Positions 50,840-64,000 of a stretch of 64,000 nt of DNA are shown here, piece after piece. Source of the stretch: Escherichia coli. Its GTDB lineage: Bacteria > Pseudomonadota > Gammaproteobacteria > Enterobacterales > Enterobacteriaceae. The stretch is taken from NCBI GenBank assembly GCA_021307345.1, contig CP089930.1, positions 3,472,001 through 3,536,000 on the forward strand, in the 5' to 3' direction. The position numbers and the translations under genes were made by a program. Below the pieces are notes generated by a model. The model was given only the letters and a program-made list of their open reading frames with translations. It was not told the DNA's origin and made no database searches. Each line of letters starts with the position of its first letter. Position 1 is the stretch's first letter.

Positions 50840-51880
50840 ATGATCACCATTCGTGATGTAGCGCGTCAGGCTGGCGTCTCTGTGGCAACGGTTTCCCGAG
50901 TGCTCAATAACAGCACGCTGGTAAGTGCAGAAACGCGTGAAGCGGTAATGAAAGCCGTAAGCGAACTGGATTACCGACCAAACGCCAATGCCCAGGCGCT
51001 GGCAACTCAGGTGAGCGATACCGTTGGCGTGGTGGTGATGGACGTTTCTGATGCGTTTTTTGGCGCACTGGTGAAAGCCGTCGATCTCGTCGCCCAACAG
51101 CATCAGAAATATGTGTTGATTGGCAACAGCTATCATGAAGCGGAAAAAGAGCGTCACGCCATCGAGGTGTTAATTCGCCAGCGTTGTAATGCGTTGATTG
51201 TTCATTCGAAAGCGTTAAGCGACGACGAACTGGCGCAGTTTATGGACAACATTCCCGGTATGGTGCTGATCAATCGCGTTGTACCGGGTTACGCCCATCG
51301 TTGCGTTTGCCTGGATAATCTCAGCGGTGCCCGAATGGCGACGCGTATGTTGCTGAATAACGGTCATCAACGCATCGGTTATCTTTCTTCCAGCCACGGC
51401 ATTGAAGATGATGCAATGCGCAAAGCCGGCTGGATGAGTGCGCTGAAAGAGCAGGATATTGTTCCGCCGGAAAGCTGGATTGGCACCGGCACGCCGGACA
51501 TGCCCGGCGGTGAGACGGCAATGGTCGAGCTGCTGGGACGCAATCTGCAACTTACTGCTGTGTTTGCTTATAACGACAATATGGCCGCTGGCGCACTGAC
51601 GGCATTAAAAGATAATGGCATTGCGATTCCGTTACATCTCTCCATCATCGGTTTCGATGATATCCCCATCGCCCGTTACACCGACCCGCAATTAACGACC
51701 GTGCGTTATCCCATTGCTTCGATGGCAAAATTAGCTACTGAACTGGCCTTGCAGGGCGCAGCAGGCAACATTGATCCGCGAGCCAGCCACTGTTTTATGC
51801 CGACGTTAGTGCGTCGGCATTCTGTCGCAACACGCCAGAATGCGGCGGCGATCACTAACTCAACAAATCAGGCGATGTAA
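50840..51880 (+). CDS. galS: GalS, galactose isorepressor
   Basis: This 346-residue LacI-family repressor has a helix-turn-helix ([21 protein letters not shown], about 3-23) and a periplasmic-binding-protein-like effector domain. It represses mglBAC and itself until galactose binds. An in-frame GTG two codons upstream (50834) is possible; the ATG at 50840 gives the known length. Its stop codon lies within the mgl operator. Confidence 0.96.
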   Translation: MITIRDVARQAGVSVATVSRVLNNSTLVSAETREAVMKAVSELDYRPNANAQALATQVSDTVGVVVMDVSDAFFGALVKAVDLVAQQHQKYVLIGNSYHEAEKERHAIEVLIRQRCNALIVHSKALSDDELAQFMDNIPGMVLINRVVPGYAHRCVCLDNLSGARMATRMLLNNGHQRIGYLSSSHGIEDDAMRKAGWMSALKEQDIVPPESWIGTGTPDMPGGETAMVELLGRNLQLTAVFAYNDNMAAGALTALKDNGIAIPLHLSIIGFDDIPIARYTDPQLTTVRYPIASMAKLATELALQGAAGNIDPRASHCFMPTLVRRHSVATRQNAAAITNSTNQAM

Positions 51881-51891
51881 CCGCTTTCAAT
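51876..51891. promoter_or_regulatory. GalR/GalS operator of mglBAC
   Basis: TGTAACCGCTTTCAAT matches the GalR/GalS operator pattern. It overlaps the galS stop codon (TAA at 51878-51880), so the mgl control region begins inside galS. Confidence 0.8.
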
Positions 51892-51892
51892 C

Positions 51893-51935
51893 TGTGAGTG
51901 ATTTCACAGTATATTAACAATGCGATAGCTATGAT
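51893..51935 (+). promoter_or_regulatory. CRP site and -10 of the mglBAC promoter
   Basis: TGTGA-GTGATT-TCACA (51893-51908) is a perfect CRP site. TATGAT at 51930-51935 is the -10, which puts the start near 51942 and the CRP centre at -41.5, a class II arrangement. The 5' leader would be about 218 bases. Confidence 0.82.
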
Positions 51936-52159
51936 TGCACCGTTTTAACGTTGTAACCTATATGTAACAGTGAATGATCACTTTTATCGAGGTTATAGCG
52001 TCATAACAACAATTAAAGTCGTTTTCTGGAGCGTTACCGGGCATGGAAGAACGAATTTTAAAACGTGAGCTTCGGCGTTCAGTAACACTTCATTAACTAT
52101 ACTGCCCCGCCGAGCATTTATCTCAAGCACTACCCTGCATAAGAAAAACCGGAGATACC

Positions 52160-53158
52160 ATGAATAAGAAGGTGTTAACCCTGTCTGCTGTGATGGCCAG
52201 CATGTTATTCGGTGCCGCTGCACACGCTGCAGATACCCGTATTGGTGTGACGATTTATAAATACGACGATAACTTTATGTCCGTGGTGCGTAAGGCTATC
52301 GAACAAGATGCGAAAGCCGCGCCAGACGTCCAGCTGCTGATGAATGATTCACAGAATGACCAGTCCAAGCAGAACGATCAGATTGACGTGCTGTTGGCGA
52401 AAGGGGTGAAGGCGCTGGCAATCAACCTGGTTGACCCGGCTGCTGCGGGTACGGTGATTGAGAAAGCGCGTGGGCAAAACGTGCCGGTGGTTTTCTTTAA
52501 CAAAGAACCTTCCCGTAAGGCGCTGGATAGCTATGACAAAGCCTACTACGTAGGCACTGACTCGAAAGAGTCCGGCATTATTCAGGGCGATTTGATTGCT
52601 AAACACTGGGCGGCGAATCAGGGTTGGGATCTTAACAAAGACGGTCAGATTCAGTTCGTACTGCTGAAAGGTGAACCGGGCCATCCGGATGCAGAAGCGC
52701 GTACTACCTACGTGATAAAAGAACTGAACGATAAAGGTATCAAAACCGAGCAGTTACAATTAGATACCGCTATGTGGGACACCGCTCAGGCGAAAGATAA
52801 GATGGATGCGTGGCTGTCTGGCCCGAACGCCAACAAAATCGAAGTGGTTATTGCCAACAACGATGCGATGGCAATGGGCGCGGTAGAAGCACTGAAAGCG
52901 CACAACAAGTCCAGCATTCCGGTGTTTGGCGTCGATGCGCTGCCAGAAGCTCTGGCACTGGTGAAATCCGGTGCACTGGCGGGCACGGTGCTGAACGATG
53001 CTAACAACCAGGCGAAAGCGACCTTTGATCTGGCGAAAAACCTGGCCGATGGCAAAGGTGCGGCTGATGGCACCAACTGGAAAATCGACAATAAAGTTGT
53101 CCGCGTTCCTTATGTCGGCGTAGATAAAGACAACCTGGCTGAATTCAGCAAGAAATAA
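52160..53158 (+). CDS. mglB: MglB, galactose/glucose-binding periplasmic protein
   Basis: This 332-residue sugar-binding protein has a signal peptide of about 23 residues (cleavage after AHA) and a calcium loop DLNKDGQIQ. It delivers galactose or glucose to MglAC and also serves as ligand for chemotaxis through Trg. The ribosome binding site is CCGGAG. A strong hairpin (53167-53189) separates it from mglA. Confidence 0.96.
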   Translation: MNKKVLTLSAVMASMLFGAAAHAADTRIGVTIYKYDDNFMSVVRKAIEQDAKAAPDVQLLMNDSQNDQSKQNDQIDVLLAKGVKALAINLVDPAAAGTVIEKARGQNVPVVFFNKEPSRKALDSYDKAYYVGTDSKESGIIQGDLIAKHWAANQGWDLNKDGQIQFVLLKGEPGHPDAEARTTYVIKELNDKGIKTEQLQLDTAMWDTAQAKDKMDAWLSGPNANKIEVVIANNDAMAMGAVEALKAHNKSSIPVFGVDALPEALALVKSGALAGTVLNDANNQAKATFDLAKNLADGKGAADGTNWKIDNKVVRVPYVGVDKDNLAEFSKK

Positions 53159-53166
53159 GACTGATT

Positions 53167-53189
53167 GGGCGCAGTCGTTTACTGCGCCC
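53167..53189 (+). other. Intercistronic hairpin between mglB and mglA
   Basis: GGGCGCAGT (53167-53175) pairs with ACTGCGCCC (53181-53189) around a 5-base loop, followed by TTATTGT. It may protect the abundant mglB message or terminate partially, giving more MglB than MglAC. Confidence 0.75.
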
Positions 53190-53218
53190 TTATTGTATGG
53201 CCAACAAGGTAAAATTAT

Positions 53219-54739
53219 ATGGTCAGCTCAACGACTCCGTCTTCCGGGGAATACTTGTTGGAAATGAGCGGTATCAACAAGTCTTTTCCCGGTGTTAAGG
53301 CACTTGATAACGTTAATTTAAAAGTCCGGCCACATTCTATCCATGCATTAATGGGAGAAAATGGCGCAGGAAAATCAACATTATTAAAATGCCTGTTTGG
53401 TATTTATCAAAAAGACTCCGGCACCATTTTATTCCAGGGTAAAGAGATCGATTTTCATTCTGCCAAAGAAGCACTGGAAAATGGGATTTCGATGGTACAC
53501 CAGGAGTTAAACCTGGTATTACAACGTTCGGTGATGGACAACATGTGGCTGGGGCGATATCCCACCAAAGGCATGTTTGTCGATCAGGACAAAATGTACC
53601 GTGAAACCAAAGCGATTTTTGATGAACTGGATATTGATATCGATCCGCGTGCGCGGGTCGGCACATTATCCGTTTCGCAAATGCAGATGATCGAAATCGC
53701 CAAAGCGTTTTCCTATAACGCGAAAATTGTGATTATGGATGAACCGACTTCTTCGTTAACCGAAAAAGAGGTCAATCATCTGTTCACTATTATTCGTAAA
53801 TTAAAAGAGCGCGGCTGCGGTATTGTTTATATCTCGCATAAAATGGAAGAAATCTTCCAGTTATGTGATGAAGTTACCGTATTGCGCGACGGTCAGTGGA
53901 TCGCTACCGAACCGCTGGCAGGGCTGACGATGGACAAGATCATCGCCATGATGGTTGGGCGTTCTCTTAACCAACGTTTCCCTGACAAAGAAAACAAGCC
54001 GGGCGAAGTGATTCTGGAAGTGCGTAACCTGACGTCGCTGCGCCAGCCTTCCATCCGCGATGTCTCGTTTGATCTGCACAAAGGGGAGATCCTCGGTATT
54101 GCCGGTCTGGTGGGGGCGAAACGTACTGATATTGTTGAGACGTTATTTGGTATTCGCGAGAAATCGGCTGGCACCATTACGCTGCATGGCAAAAAGATCA
54201 ATAACCATAACGCCAACGAAGCTATTAACCACGGATTTGCACTGGTCACTGAAGAGCGCCGCTCGACGGGAATTTATGCCTATCTGGATATTGGTTTTAA
54301 CTCGTTAATTTCCAATATTCGCAACTACAAAAATAAAGTTGGTTTACTGGATAACTCGCGGATGAAAAGCGATACCCAGTGGGTGATTGATTCGATGCGG
54401 GTAAAAACGCCGGGGCATCGGACGCAAATTGGTTCACTTTCCGGCGGTAATCAGCAAAAGGTGATCATTGGTCGCTGGCTGCTAACGCAACCAGAAATAT
54501 TAATGCTCGATGAACCGACGCGCGGTATTGATGTTGGGGCGAAGTTTGAAATTTATCAGTTAATTGCCGAACTGGCGAAGAAAGGCAAGGGGATTATTAT
54601 TATCTCCTCCGAAATGCCAGAGTTGTTAGGGATAACAGACCGTATTCTGGTGATGAGCAATGGTCTCGTTTCTGGAATTGTCGATACAAAAACAACAACG
54701 CAAAACGAAATTCTGCGTCTTGCGTCTTTGCACCTTTAA
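53219..54739 (+). CDS. mglA: MglA, galactose ABC importer ATPase
   Basis: The 506-residue protein has two ABC domains. The first has Walker [10 protein letters not shown] (about 43-51). The second has a degenerate Walker A (GLVGAKRTD) but a good signature (LSGGNQQK) and Walker B (LMLDEPT), as in other sugar-import ATPases of this class. It powers MglC. mglC begins 15 bases downstream. Confidence 0.96.
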   Translation: MVSSTTPSSGEYLLEMSGINKSFPGVKALDNVNLKVRPHSIHALMGENGAGKSTLLKCLFGIYQKDSGTILFQGKEIDFHSAKEALENGISMVHQELNLVLQRSVMDNMWLGRYPTKGMFVDQDKMYRETKAIFDELDIDIDPRARVGTLSVSQMQMIEIAKAFSYNAKIVIMDEPTSSLTEKEVNHLFTIIRKLKERGCGIVYISHKMEEIFQLCDEVTVLRDGQWIATEPLAGLTMDKIIAMMVGRSLNQRFPDKENKPGEVILEVRNLTSLRQPSIRDVSFDLHKGEILGIAGLVGAKRTDIVETLFGIREKSAGTITLHGKKINNHNANEAINHGFALVTEERRSTGIYAYLDIGFNSLISNIRNYKNKVGLLDNSRMKSDTQWVIDSMRVKTPGHRTQIGSLSGGNQQKVIIGRWLLTQPEILMLDEPTRGIDVGAKFEIYQLIAELAKKGKGIIIISSEMPELLGITDRILVMSNGLVSGIVDTKTTTQNEILRLASLHL

Positions 54740-54754
54740 GATTAGGGGCTTCCT

Positions 54755-55765
54755 ATGAGTGCGTTAAATAAGAAAAGTTTTCTTACTTACCTGAAAGAGG
54801 GCGGTATTTACGTCGTTCTTTTAGTTTTGCTGGCGATTATAATTTTCCAGGATCCTACTTTTTTAAGTCTGTTGAACTTAAGTAATATTCTCACCCAGTC
54901 ATCGGTACGTATTATTATCGCGCTCGGCGTGGCAGGGTTAATTGTCACTCAGGGGACTGATCTTTCTGCCGGGCGCCAGGTAGGGCTGGCAGCGGTGGTA
55001 GCCGCGACGTTATTGCAGTCGATGGAAAACGCCAACAAAGTATTTCCTGAAATGGCGACGATGCCGATTGCACTGGTTATTCTGATTGTCTGTGCCATTG
55101 GCGCAGTTATCGGTTTAATCAACGGCCTGATTATCGCTTATCTCAACGTAACGCCGTTCATTACCACGCTCGGCACGATGATTATCGTCTACGGCATCAA
55201 CTCGCTCTATTATGACTTTGTGGGTGCGTCGCCAATTTCTGGTTTTGACAGCGGTTTCTCCACCTTTGCTCAGGGCTTTGTCGCGCTGGGGAGTTTCCGT
55301 CTCTCTTACATTACCTTCTACGCGCTGATTGCCGTGGCGTTCGTTTGGGTACTGTGGAACAAAACCCGCTTCGGTAAGAACATTTTTGCTATCGGTGGTA
55401 ACCCGGAAGCGGCGAAAGTTTCTGGTGTCAACGTCGGCCTGAACCTGCTGATGATTTATGCGCTGTCTGGCGTGTTCTATGCCTTCGGCGGGATGTTAGA
55501 AGCCGGACGTATCGGCTCTGCGACTAACAACCTCGGCTTTATGTATGAGCTGGACGCCATCGCGGCGTGCGTGGTGGGCGGCGTATCGTTCAGCGGCGGT
55601 GTGGGGACGGTCATTGGCGTGGTGACCGGGGTAATTATCTTTACGGTCATCAACTATGGCCTGACGTACATCGGCGTAAATCCGTACTGGCAGTACATCA
55701 TCAAAGGGGCGATTATTATCTTCGCCGTGGCGCTGGATTCACTGAAATACGCGCGTAAGAAGTGA
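54755..55765 (+). CDS. mglC: MglC, galactose ABC importer permease
   Basis: The 336-residue protein has about ten spans of the branched-chain/ribose (RbsC) permease family, with LGVAGLIVTQGTDLSAGRQVG and GNPEAAKVSGVNV blocks. It forms the channel of MglBAC. A BIME follows. Confidence 0.95.
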   Translation: MSALNKKSFLTYLKEGGIYVVLLVLLAIIIFQDPTFLSLLNLSNILTQSSVRIIIALGVAGLIVTQGTDLSAGRQVGLAAVVAATLLQSMENANKVFPEMATMPIALVILIVCAIGAVIGLINGLIIAYLNVTPFITTLGTMIIVYGINSLYYDFVGASPISGFDSGFSTFAQGFVALGSFRLSYITFYALIAVAFVWVLWNKTRFGKNIFAIGGNPEAAKVSGVNVGLNLLMIYALSGVFYAFGGMLEAGRIGSATNNLGFMYELDAIAACVVGGVSFSGGVGTVIGVVTGVIIFTVINYGLTYIGVNPYWQYIIKGAIIIFAVALDSLKYARKK

Positions 55766-55779
55766 TATGAATGTAGGGA

Positions 55780-55911
55780 TTGCCGGATGCAACGCTGGCG
55801 CGTTTTATCCGGCCTACAATGGGATCAATATACTGATTTGTATGGTTTTTGTAGGCCGGATAAGGCGTTCACGCCGCATCCGGCGACAGGAGCCAAATGC
55901 CGGATGCGATG
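55780..55911. repeat. BIME with three REP units between mglC and preA
   Basis: The units are at 55780-55818 (GCCGGATGC...TATCCGGCCTACA), 55850-55885 (GTAGGCCGGATAAGGCG...CGCATCCGGC) and a partial unit at 55897-55911 (ATGCCGGATGCGA). They fill the gap between the convergent genes. Confidence 0.9.
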
Positions 55912-55917
55912 TTGGTT

Positions 55918-57153
55918 CTACAACGTTACCGGGTGTTCTTTCTCTCCTTTTTTAAACTTCACTTCCCCGAGATCAATGCATCCCACCGGACAGACGTGAC
56001 CGCAAAGCAAACAACCGACGCATTTTTCGGTATTGCAGTGCGGCGTGCGCGATTTCTCATCCCATTCCATCGCCTGATGCCCACCGTCGTAGCAGGAAAT
56101 ATAACAGCGCCCACAGCCGACACATTTATCAAGATTAATATGGGGATAGACGATATAACTGCGGTCTAAATCTTCCGCCGGGACAATATTATGATTCGCC
56201 AGGCCAACCATCTCCTGCAACGAATCAAATCCCTGATCGGCAAGATAATGTGACAACCCGCTCGCCATATCTTCCACAATGCGATAACCGTACTGCATGA
56301 TGCCAGTGGTCACCTGTAACGTTGCCGCACCGAGTAATAAAAACTCCGCTGCATCTTCCCAGGTCTCAATACCACCGATACCGCTAATCGGGAAATCACG
56401 CAGTTCCGGATGGGTGCGCATTTGCTGAATAAAGCGCAGGGCGATTGGTTTCACCGCTTTACCGGAATAACCTGAAATACTCGATTTACCGTTAACGATC
56501 GGCATACCAATTTTCTGATTAAGATCGATATTGGTGATGGATTTGACGGTGTTAATCGCCGCAATGCCATCTGCGCCACCACGCTTCGCCGCCAGCGCCA
56601 CTTCGCACATATCACCGATATTCGGCGTCATCTTCGCCAGCATCGGCAAAGTGGAACCGCGTTTCACCGCACGACAATATTTTTCTACCAGTTCCGGACT
56701 TTGCCCGACATCGCTCCCCATCGCATGAGAGGTCATCTGCGGGCAGGAGAAATTACATTCGATCATATCGGCGCCTGCTTTTTGCACCAGACGCGCCAGA
56801 TCCTCCCATTGTTGCTCATTTTCCCCCATGATCGAGGCGATCAGCACCTTGTCAGGGTAATCTTCTTTCAACCGACGCAAAGCGGCCAGATTCTCCTCCA
56901 GGGGATGTTCGGCAATCTGCTCCATATTTTTGAAGCCAATAAAACCGGTATCTTCTTTCACCAGATGATCAAAACGTGGCGAAACTTCGTTGGCGATAAA
57001 AAAGCCGATCGTTTTGAACACCACGCCGCCCCAGCCGGTGTCGTACGCTTTGGCGCACATCTCGTAGCAGTTGCCGACCGGCGAAGAAGAGAGGCAGAAC
57101 GGGTTGGGAAACTTCACGCCGCAAAAGGTAATAGAAAGATCTTTCGTTAACAT
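55918..57153 (-). CDS. preA: PreA, dihydropyrimidine dehydrogenase (NAD+) catalytic subunit
   Basis: The 411-residue protein has an FMN-binding dihydroorotate dehydrogenase-like barrel (about 1-320) and a C-terminal ferredoxin domain with two CxxCxxC...C clusters ([11 protein letters not shown] and [11 protein letters not shown]). With PreT it reversibly reduces uracil and thymine using NADH. The start overlaps preT by seven bases; the ATG at 57153 gives the known length and an upstream ATG at 57159 is possible. Confidence 0.95.
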   Translation of the reverse strand: MLTKDLSITFCGVKFPNPFCLSSSPVGNCYEMCAKAYDTGWGGVVFKTIGFFIANEVSPRFDHLVKEDTGFIGFKNMEQIAEHPLEENLAALRRLKEDYPDKVLIASIMGENEQQWEDLARLVQKAGADMIECNFSCPQMTSHAMGSDVGQSPELVEKYCRAVKRGSTLPMLAKMTPNIGDMCEVALAAKRGGADGIAAINTVKSITNIDLNQKIGMPIVNGKSSISGYSGKAVKPIALRFIQQMRTHPELRDFPISGIGGIETWEDAAEFLLLGAATLQVTTGIMQYGYRIVEDMASGLSHYLADQGFDSLQEMVGLANHNIVPAEDLDRSYIVYPHINLDKCVGCGRCYISCYDGGHQAMEWDEKSRTPHCNTEKCVGCLLCGHVCPVGCIDLGEVKFKKGEKEHPVTL

Positions 57154-58385
57154 GAGCAAGCTCCCTCTAAATAGTGATGAATCGCCTCGGCGGCTTCTTT
57201 CCCGGTCTTCACGGCATAAACCACGGTTTTGTCGCCCTCAACAATATCGCCAGCGGCAAACAGTTGTGGGTCGCGAGTCTGGTAATTTTTCGTTTCGATG
57301 ATGTTGCGCTTCGGCTCCAGCGCCGCAAAAGCGGTAAGTTCGGCATGTTGACCGACGGCGAGAATAATTTTGTCCGCTGCCATTGTCAGTTCGCCCGGCA
57401 AACGAACATGTTTAAAGGTAACTTTATTGCCCTCTACCGCCACTGGCGTAAAGCCATCAATAATCGATACCCCCAATTTCTGGGCGCTGGTGAATTCTTT
57501 CTTGCTTGCCGGAAATTCATCTAACTCTTCGCGCGCCACACAGGTCACCGCCTGGCAGCCGAGAACTTTCAGCGTGCTGGCAACGTCCATCGCGACATCG
57601 CCGCCGCCAATAATTAATGCGCTTTGCGGGATGCGGATATCGCCTTGTGCCTGACGCGCGCGTTGCAGGAAATCGACGGCGATCTCAACGTCGCTATGCT
57701 CAAACAGCGGTAGCCGAGAACCGCTCGATAACCCCACGGTGACCAGCACTGCACGGTTTTCTGCTTTCAGTTGTTCCAGCGAAAGCGTTTTGCCAATTTC
57801 ACAGTTGCACTTAATGGTCACCCCCATTTTTTCGATGCGAGCGATTTCCGCATCCAGCACCGACTGCGGCAAACGAAATTGCGGAATACCGTTACACAAC
57901 CAGCCACCGGGTTGCGCTCCTTTTTCATAAATTGTGACGTCGTAACCCAGATTGGTCAGCGTCACGCTGGCTTGTAATCCGGCTGGGCCTGCACCAATAA
58001 TCGCGACTTTACCGCGCGTCTTGCTGCCCGGTTGATAAATCTCCATTCCGGTTTGTTGTTCAAAATCAGTAACAAAACGTTGTAAGCGACCAATATCAAT
58101 GGGGTCATCGACACCCGCACGGGTACAACCGCTCTGGCATAATTTTTCCGTAGGGCACACTCTGGCGCAAACGGCACCAAGGGCATTATTTTCGCGAATT
58201 GTCTCGGCAGCGCCTTTAAAATTACGAAAATAGATTGAGCGAATAAATTTCCCCGGATCGGTTTGCGCCGGGCAAGCCTGACTGCAGGGCGCGTCGTGAC
58301 ATAATAAACAGCGGGAGGCTTCTTTAATCGCCAGTAAAGGCGTAAAAGCCGGAGTGAGTTCATCCAGATAATTTTGTTGCGGCAT
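57147..58385 (-). CDS. preT: PreT, NAD+-dependent flavoprotein subunit of dihydropyrimidine dehydrogenase
   Basis: The 412-residue GltD-like protein has N-terminal iron-sulfur cysteine sets ([16 protein letters not shown] and [15 protein letters not shown]), an FAD site (GAGPAGL) and an NAD site (GGGDVAMD). It feeds electrons to PreA. The frame extends 32 codons upstream, but the ATG at 58385 gives [10 protein letters not shown], the accepted start. About two dozen residues seem to differ from the K-12 protein as I remember it. Confidence 0.94.
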   Translation of the reverse strand: MPQQNYLDELTPAFTPLLAIKEASRCLLCHDAPCSQACPAQTDPGKFIRSIYFRNFKGAAETIRENNALGAVCARVCPTEKLCQSGCTRAGVDDPIDIGRLQRFVTDFEQQTGMEIYQPGSKTRGKVAIIGAGPAGLQASVTLTNLGYDVTIYEKGAQPGGWLCNGIPQFRLPQSVLDAEIARIEKMGVTIKCNCEIGKTLSLEQLKAENRAVLVTVGLSSGSRLPLFEHSDVEIAVDFLQRARQAQGDIRIPQSALIIGGGDVAMDVASTLKVLGCQAVTCVAREELDEFPASKKEFTSAQKLGVSIIDGFTPVAVEGNKVTFKHVRLPGELTMAADKIILAVGQHAELTAFAALEPKRNIIETKNYQTRDPQLFAAGDIVEGDKTVVYAVKTGKEAAEAIHHYLEGACSC

Positions 58386-58649
58386 GTGATCTTCCTTAAT
58401 GCTATGGGTAATTAAGGCGAACGCCTGTTTTACCCGCAATACTTCAAGTGGCATGTGCTGCGACATAGCACCTTTCTGCAACTCAAATTATTTTGGGTAA
58501 ATATAACGTACTAATATTAAGGCTAAGCGTGCGGGGGAATTTAAACTGTGAAAAGATTCACAAATAGCTGCGGTTCAGAATGTTATATCCGCAGCCTGGT
58601 GGGTGAACTAATAATTATTCTCAATAATTAGCAAGAGGAAGAAATAATA

Positions 58650-60680
<2,031 letters not shown>

Positions 60681-60712
60681 GGCGTTGCCTCATAATCATG
60701 TAATGGGGTAAC

Positions 60713-60755
60713 AGTTTACGAACCCGCTATGGCTTTATATGTGATCTGAATCTCA
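60713..60755 (-). promoter_or_regulatory. cdd promoter with CRP site
   Basis: On the plus strand TGTGA-TCTGAA-TCTCA (60740-60755) is a CRP site. TAAACT on the minus strand (60718-60713) fits as -10, so the CRP centre lies about 41.5 bases before a start at about 60706. This is the class II layout known for cdd. Confidence 0.65.
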
Positions 60756-60810
60756 TTAATTATGCAACACGTGAAACTTACATCAAAAATGCGCGACGCA
60801 TCGCAAAATT

Positions 60811-61937
<1,127 letters not shown>

Positions 61938-62031
61938 TTAATCTGTAAAACGTGCTACCGATCACATCATGAAATCTGAGCATAGTTGAATTACAGGAGA
62001 CGAATATCGGGCAAGCGCCCAATTCAGTGGT

Positions 62032-62940
62032 CTAATTCTGGTTCAAAAAGTGCAGGAACCGACTTAGCGCACGGGAGGGCGTTTCGTTATTACGCCAGAA
62101 CACGCCGACGCTGCCTTTCTGTTCTATCTTCGGCAGGTTCAGGATCACCAGTTGTCCCTGACTGGCATAGCGTTGCGCCAGACGTAAAGAGAGTATAGAA
62201 ATCATGTCGCTGCTTTGGAGCAGATTGGTGCTGACGTTCATTGACGCCGATTCAATGGTGTTTTCTGGCAGCATCACGCCATGTTCTACCAGCGCATTAT
62301 CAATACTGAGACGAATAGGTGTCCCGGTTGGCCAGACTATCCAGCGCCAGTTAGCCAGATCATCCCAGCCAAGAGCGGCATATTTCGCCAGTGGATGGTT
62401 TGGGCGAGCGACAAAGCACACTGGCTCGGTGTAGAGCACCTGATAATTTAGCGGCAGTTGCAGTGCACGACCACCAATACGACCAACCACTACATCCACA
62501 GAACCTGCCAGCAGGTCTTGCAGTAATGGCGTCATCACCTTCTCTTCGATATTCAGGTGCAGCGTCGGCATCTCTTTTAGCAAATGCAAAATTGCCTGGG
62601 ATACGCAGTCAGTGGCGACAGGAGAACAACCTATTTTCAGACTGCCGACCAGCCCGCCTTGTTTAAAGCGCGCCAGTTCATGTTGCGATCGCTCCATGTC
62701 ATTGATTAATCGTTGGGCATGTTGCAATAACAATTTGCCACCTTCGGTCGGACGTAGCCCTTTGCTGTGCCGCTCAAAGAGTGTGAGGCCGATCTCATCT
62801 TCGAGTTGTGACAGCCATTTCGACAGCGCAGGCTGAGTGATATTCATCATCCGCGCCACATGGGTCAGATTACCCTGTTCGCCCAGCGCCACCAGCATTT
62901 GCAGGTGATGAAGTTTTAATTTCTGCGCCCAGTTTGCCAT
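62032..62940 (-). CDS. LysR-family regulator, probably of an aromatic-acid catabolic cluster
   Basis: The 302-residue protein has a winged helix (about 5-65, LTHVARMMNITQPALSKWLSQLE) and an effector domain like those of GbpR/MhbR-type LysR regulators. The frame continues 16 codons upstream. The ATG at 62940, with GGAGG nine bases before it, is the better start. It is divergent from an aromatic-acid-type MFS gene, and a perfect palindrome covers its ribosome binding site. Enterobacterial gentisate/3-hydroxybenzoate clusters have a similar LysR-MFS pair near yohJK. The specific effector cannot be read from sequence. Confidence 0.82.
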   Translation of the reverse strand: MANWAQKLKLHHLQMLVALGEQGNLTHVARMMNITQPALSKWLSQLEDEIGLTLFERHSKGLRPTEGGKLLLQHAQRLINDMERSQHELARFKQGGLVGSLKIGCSPVATDCVSQAILHLLKEMPTLHLNIEEKVMTPLLQDLLAGSVDVVVGRIGGRALQLPLNYQVLYTEPVCFVARPNHPLAKYAALGWDDLANWRWIVWPTGTPIRLSIDNALVEHGVMLPENTIESASMNVSTNLLQSSDMISILSLRLAQRYASQGQLVILNLPKIEQKGSVGVFWRNNETPSRALSRFLHFLNQN

Positions 62941-62945
62941 TTGCC

Positions 62946-62961
62946 ATAACCTCCAGGTTAT
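62946..62961. promoter_or_regulatory. Palindrome over the LysR ribosome binding site
   Basis: ATAACCT-CC-AGGTTAT is a perfect 7+2+7 palindrome. On the minus strand its centre contains GGAGG, the ribosome binding site of the LysR gene. It is placed for autoregulation or for translational masking. Confidence 0.6.
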
Positions 62962-63066
62962 CTCTCTGCCGAAAATGCCATTGTACATTTCATCTCTTTA
63001 ATCACAATATCGCAACATATACAAAACAATAGAAACATCTACCTTACCTGCACTGAGGCATTCACT

Positions 63067-64000
63067 ATGACTCAACGACGTGATTTACAAGCACTGATCG
63101 ATGCCGCTCCGGTCGGCAAGATGCAGTGGCGCGTTATCATCTGCTGTTTTCTGGTGGTAATGCTCGATGGTTTTGACACGGCGGCTATCGGCTTTATCGC
63201 TCCCGATATTCGTACTCACTGGCAACTCTCCGCAGGCGATCTCGCGCCGCTGTTTGGCGCGGGTCTGTTGGGATTAACCGCAGGCGCGCTGCTTTGCGGC
63301 CCGTTGTCGGATCGCTTTGGTCGTAAACGGGTCATTGAGTTGTGCGTCTTTTTATTTGGTGCGTTAAGTCTTGCCTCTGCTTTTTCACCAGATCTGCAAA
63401 CACTGGTAATCCTGCGCTTTCTCACCGGGTTAGGGCTTGGCGGCGCAATGCCGAATACCATCACCATGACGTCGGAATATCTGCCAGCTCGTCGTCGAGG
63501 CGCGCTGGTAACGCTGATGTTTTGCGGTTTCACGCTGGGGTCAGCCTTTGGCGGGATTGTCAGCGCGCAACTGGTGCCGGTGATTGGCTGGCACGGCATT
63601 CTGGTGCTGGGAGGCGTATTACCGCTGATTTTATTTGTCGCGCTGGTGGTGGTTTTGCCGGAATCGCCACGCTGGCAGGTGCGTCGCCAGTTACCGCAGG
63701 CGGTAATTGCAAAAACCGTGAGTGCCATGACTCGCGAGCGTTATGTCGATACCCACTTTTATCTCAATGAACCAGCCGCTATTGCCAAAGGCAGCATTCG
63801 CCAGTTGTTTGCCGGGCGTCAGTTAACCATCACGTTGATGCTGTGGGTCGTTTTCTTCATGAGCCTGCTGATCATTTACCTGCTCTCAAGCTGGATGCCG
63901 ACGTTGCTTAACCATCGTGGTATCGACCTGCAACATGCGTCCTGGGTCACCGCCGCATTCCAGATTGGCGGCACGTTGGGCGCGCTGGCGCTGGGCGTAC
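63067..64000 (+). CDS. AAHS-family aromatic acid:H+ symporter (MFS), truncated by the window end
   Basis: The frame opens at ATG 63067 ([20 protein letters not shown]) and stays open to base 64000, about 311 residues of an expected 440 or so. The signature [13 protein letters not shown] in the first span and [11 protein letters not shown] in the loop between spans 2 and 3 are those of the AAHS family (PcaK, BenK, MhpT). Such proteins import benzoates, hydroxybenzoates or related acids. It is divergent from the LysR gene. The substrate would be set by downstream genes not in this window. Confidence 0.88.
   Translation, partial: MTQRRDLQALIDAAPVGKMQWRVIICCFLVVMLDGFDTAAIGFIAPDIRTHWQLSAGDLAPLFGAGLLGLTAGALLCGPLSDRFGRKRVIELCVFLFGALSLASAFSPDLQTLVILRFLTGLGLGGAMPNTITMTSEYLPARRRGALVTLMFCGFTLGSAFGGIVSAQLVPVIGWHGILVLGGVLPLILFVALVVVLPESPRWQVRRQLPQAVIAKTVSAMTRERYVDTHFYLNEPAAIAKGSIRQLFAGRQLTITLMLWVVFFMSLLIIYLLSSWMPTLLNHRGIDLQHASWVTAAFQIGGTLGALALGV

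Noticed and set aside
53219-54739. Degenerate second Walker A of MglA as a sign of gene decay
   Set aside because: A defective second P-loop is the normal state in this class of sugar-import ATPases, and the rest of the domain is intact.
55780-55911. Repeats after mglC as a CRISPR array
   Set aside because: The units are inverted REP palindromes with unequal gaps, with no regular repeat-spacer spacing and no cas genes.

Overview
The window is chromosomal DNA of Escherichia coli or a very close relative. Almost every protein has the length and, as far as I can recall, nearly the sequence of its E. coli K-12 counterpart, and the order from napC to yohJ is the K-12 order of the 46-49 min region. 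Several proteins differ from the remembered K-12 versions at scattered residues (PdeN and PreT most clearly). The right end departs from K-12: a divergent LysR regulator and an aromatic-acid-type MFS transporter follow yohJ. The strain is therefore probably not K-12.

Layout. 1-6554 (+): the end of napC, then the complete cytochrome c maturation operon ccmABCDEFGH, with ATGA overlaps at every junction except ccmB/ccmC. 6768-7415 (-): narP. 7598-7674 (-): tRNA-Pro(GGG). 7749-9756 (-): yejM and yejL. 9938-10945 (+): yejK. 11109-13278 (-): radD and rplY. 13428-16018 (+): rsuA, bcr and yejG. 16022-21547 (-): the yejABEF peptide/microcin C importer. 21629-26080 (-): pdeN, mepS, lpxT and yeiR. 26198-28460 (-): yeiQ and efpL. 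28615-28869 (+): yeiW. 28866-30047 (-): setB. 30415-34191 (+): the fructose PTS operon fruBKA, with two Cra-like operators.

34616-37827 (+) is the pseudouridine operon psuK-psuG-psuT. It is followed by yeiL (-), rihB (+), and yeiI, nfo and yeiH (-), so nucleoside salvage genes cluster here; cdd at 59.8-60.7 kb adds another. Then come yeiE and lysP (+), the iron-regulated catecholate receptor cirA (+), fghB (-), and folE and yeiB (+). Next are galS and the galactose transporter mglBAC (+), with GalR/GalS-type and CRP sites. preTA (pyrimidine reduction), yeiS, sanA, cdd and yohJK follow on the minus strand.

There are no insertion sequences, prophage genes, CRISPR arrays or rRNA. REP/BIME repeats lie in six intergenic gaps. 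The less routine signals are mostly regulatory. They include an nfo leader hairpin that would hide the ribosome binding site only in read-through RNA, an 18-bp tandem repeat before psuK, a palindrome over the ribosome binding site of the terminal LysR gene, and a doubly hairpinned fruA 3' region. Family identifications rest on recognised sequence and motifs; no database search was run.
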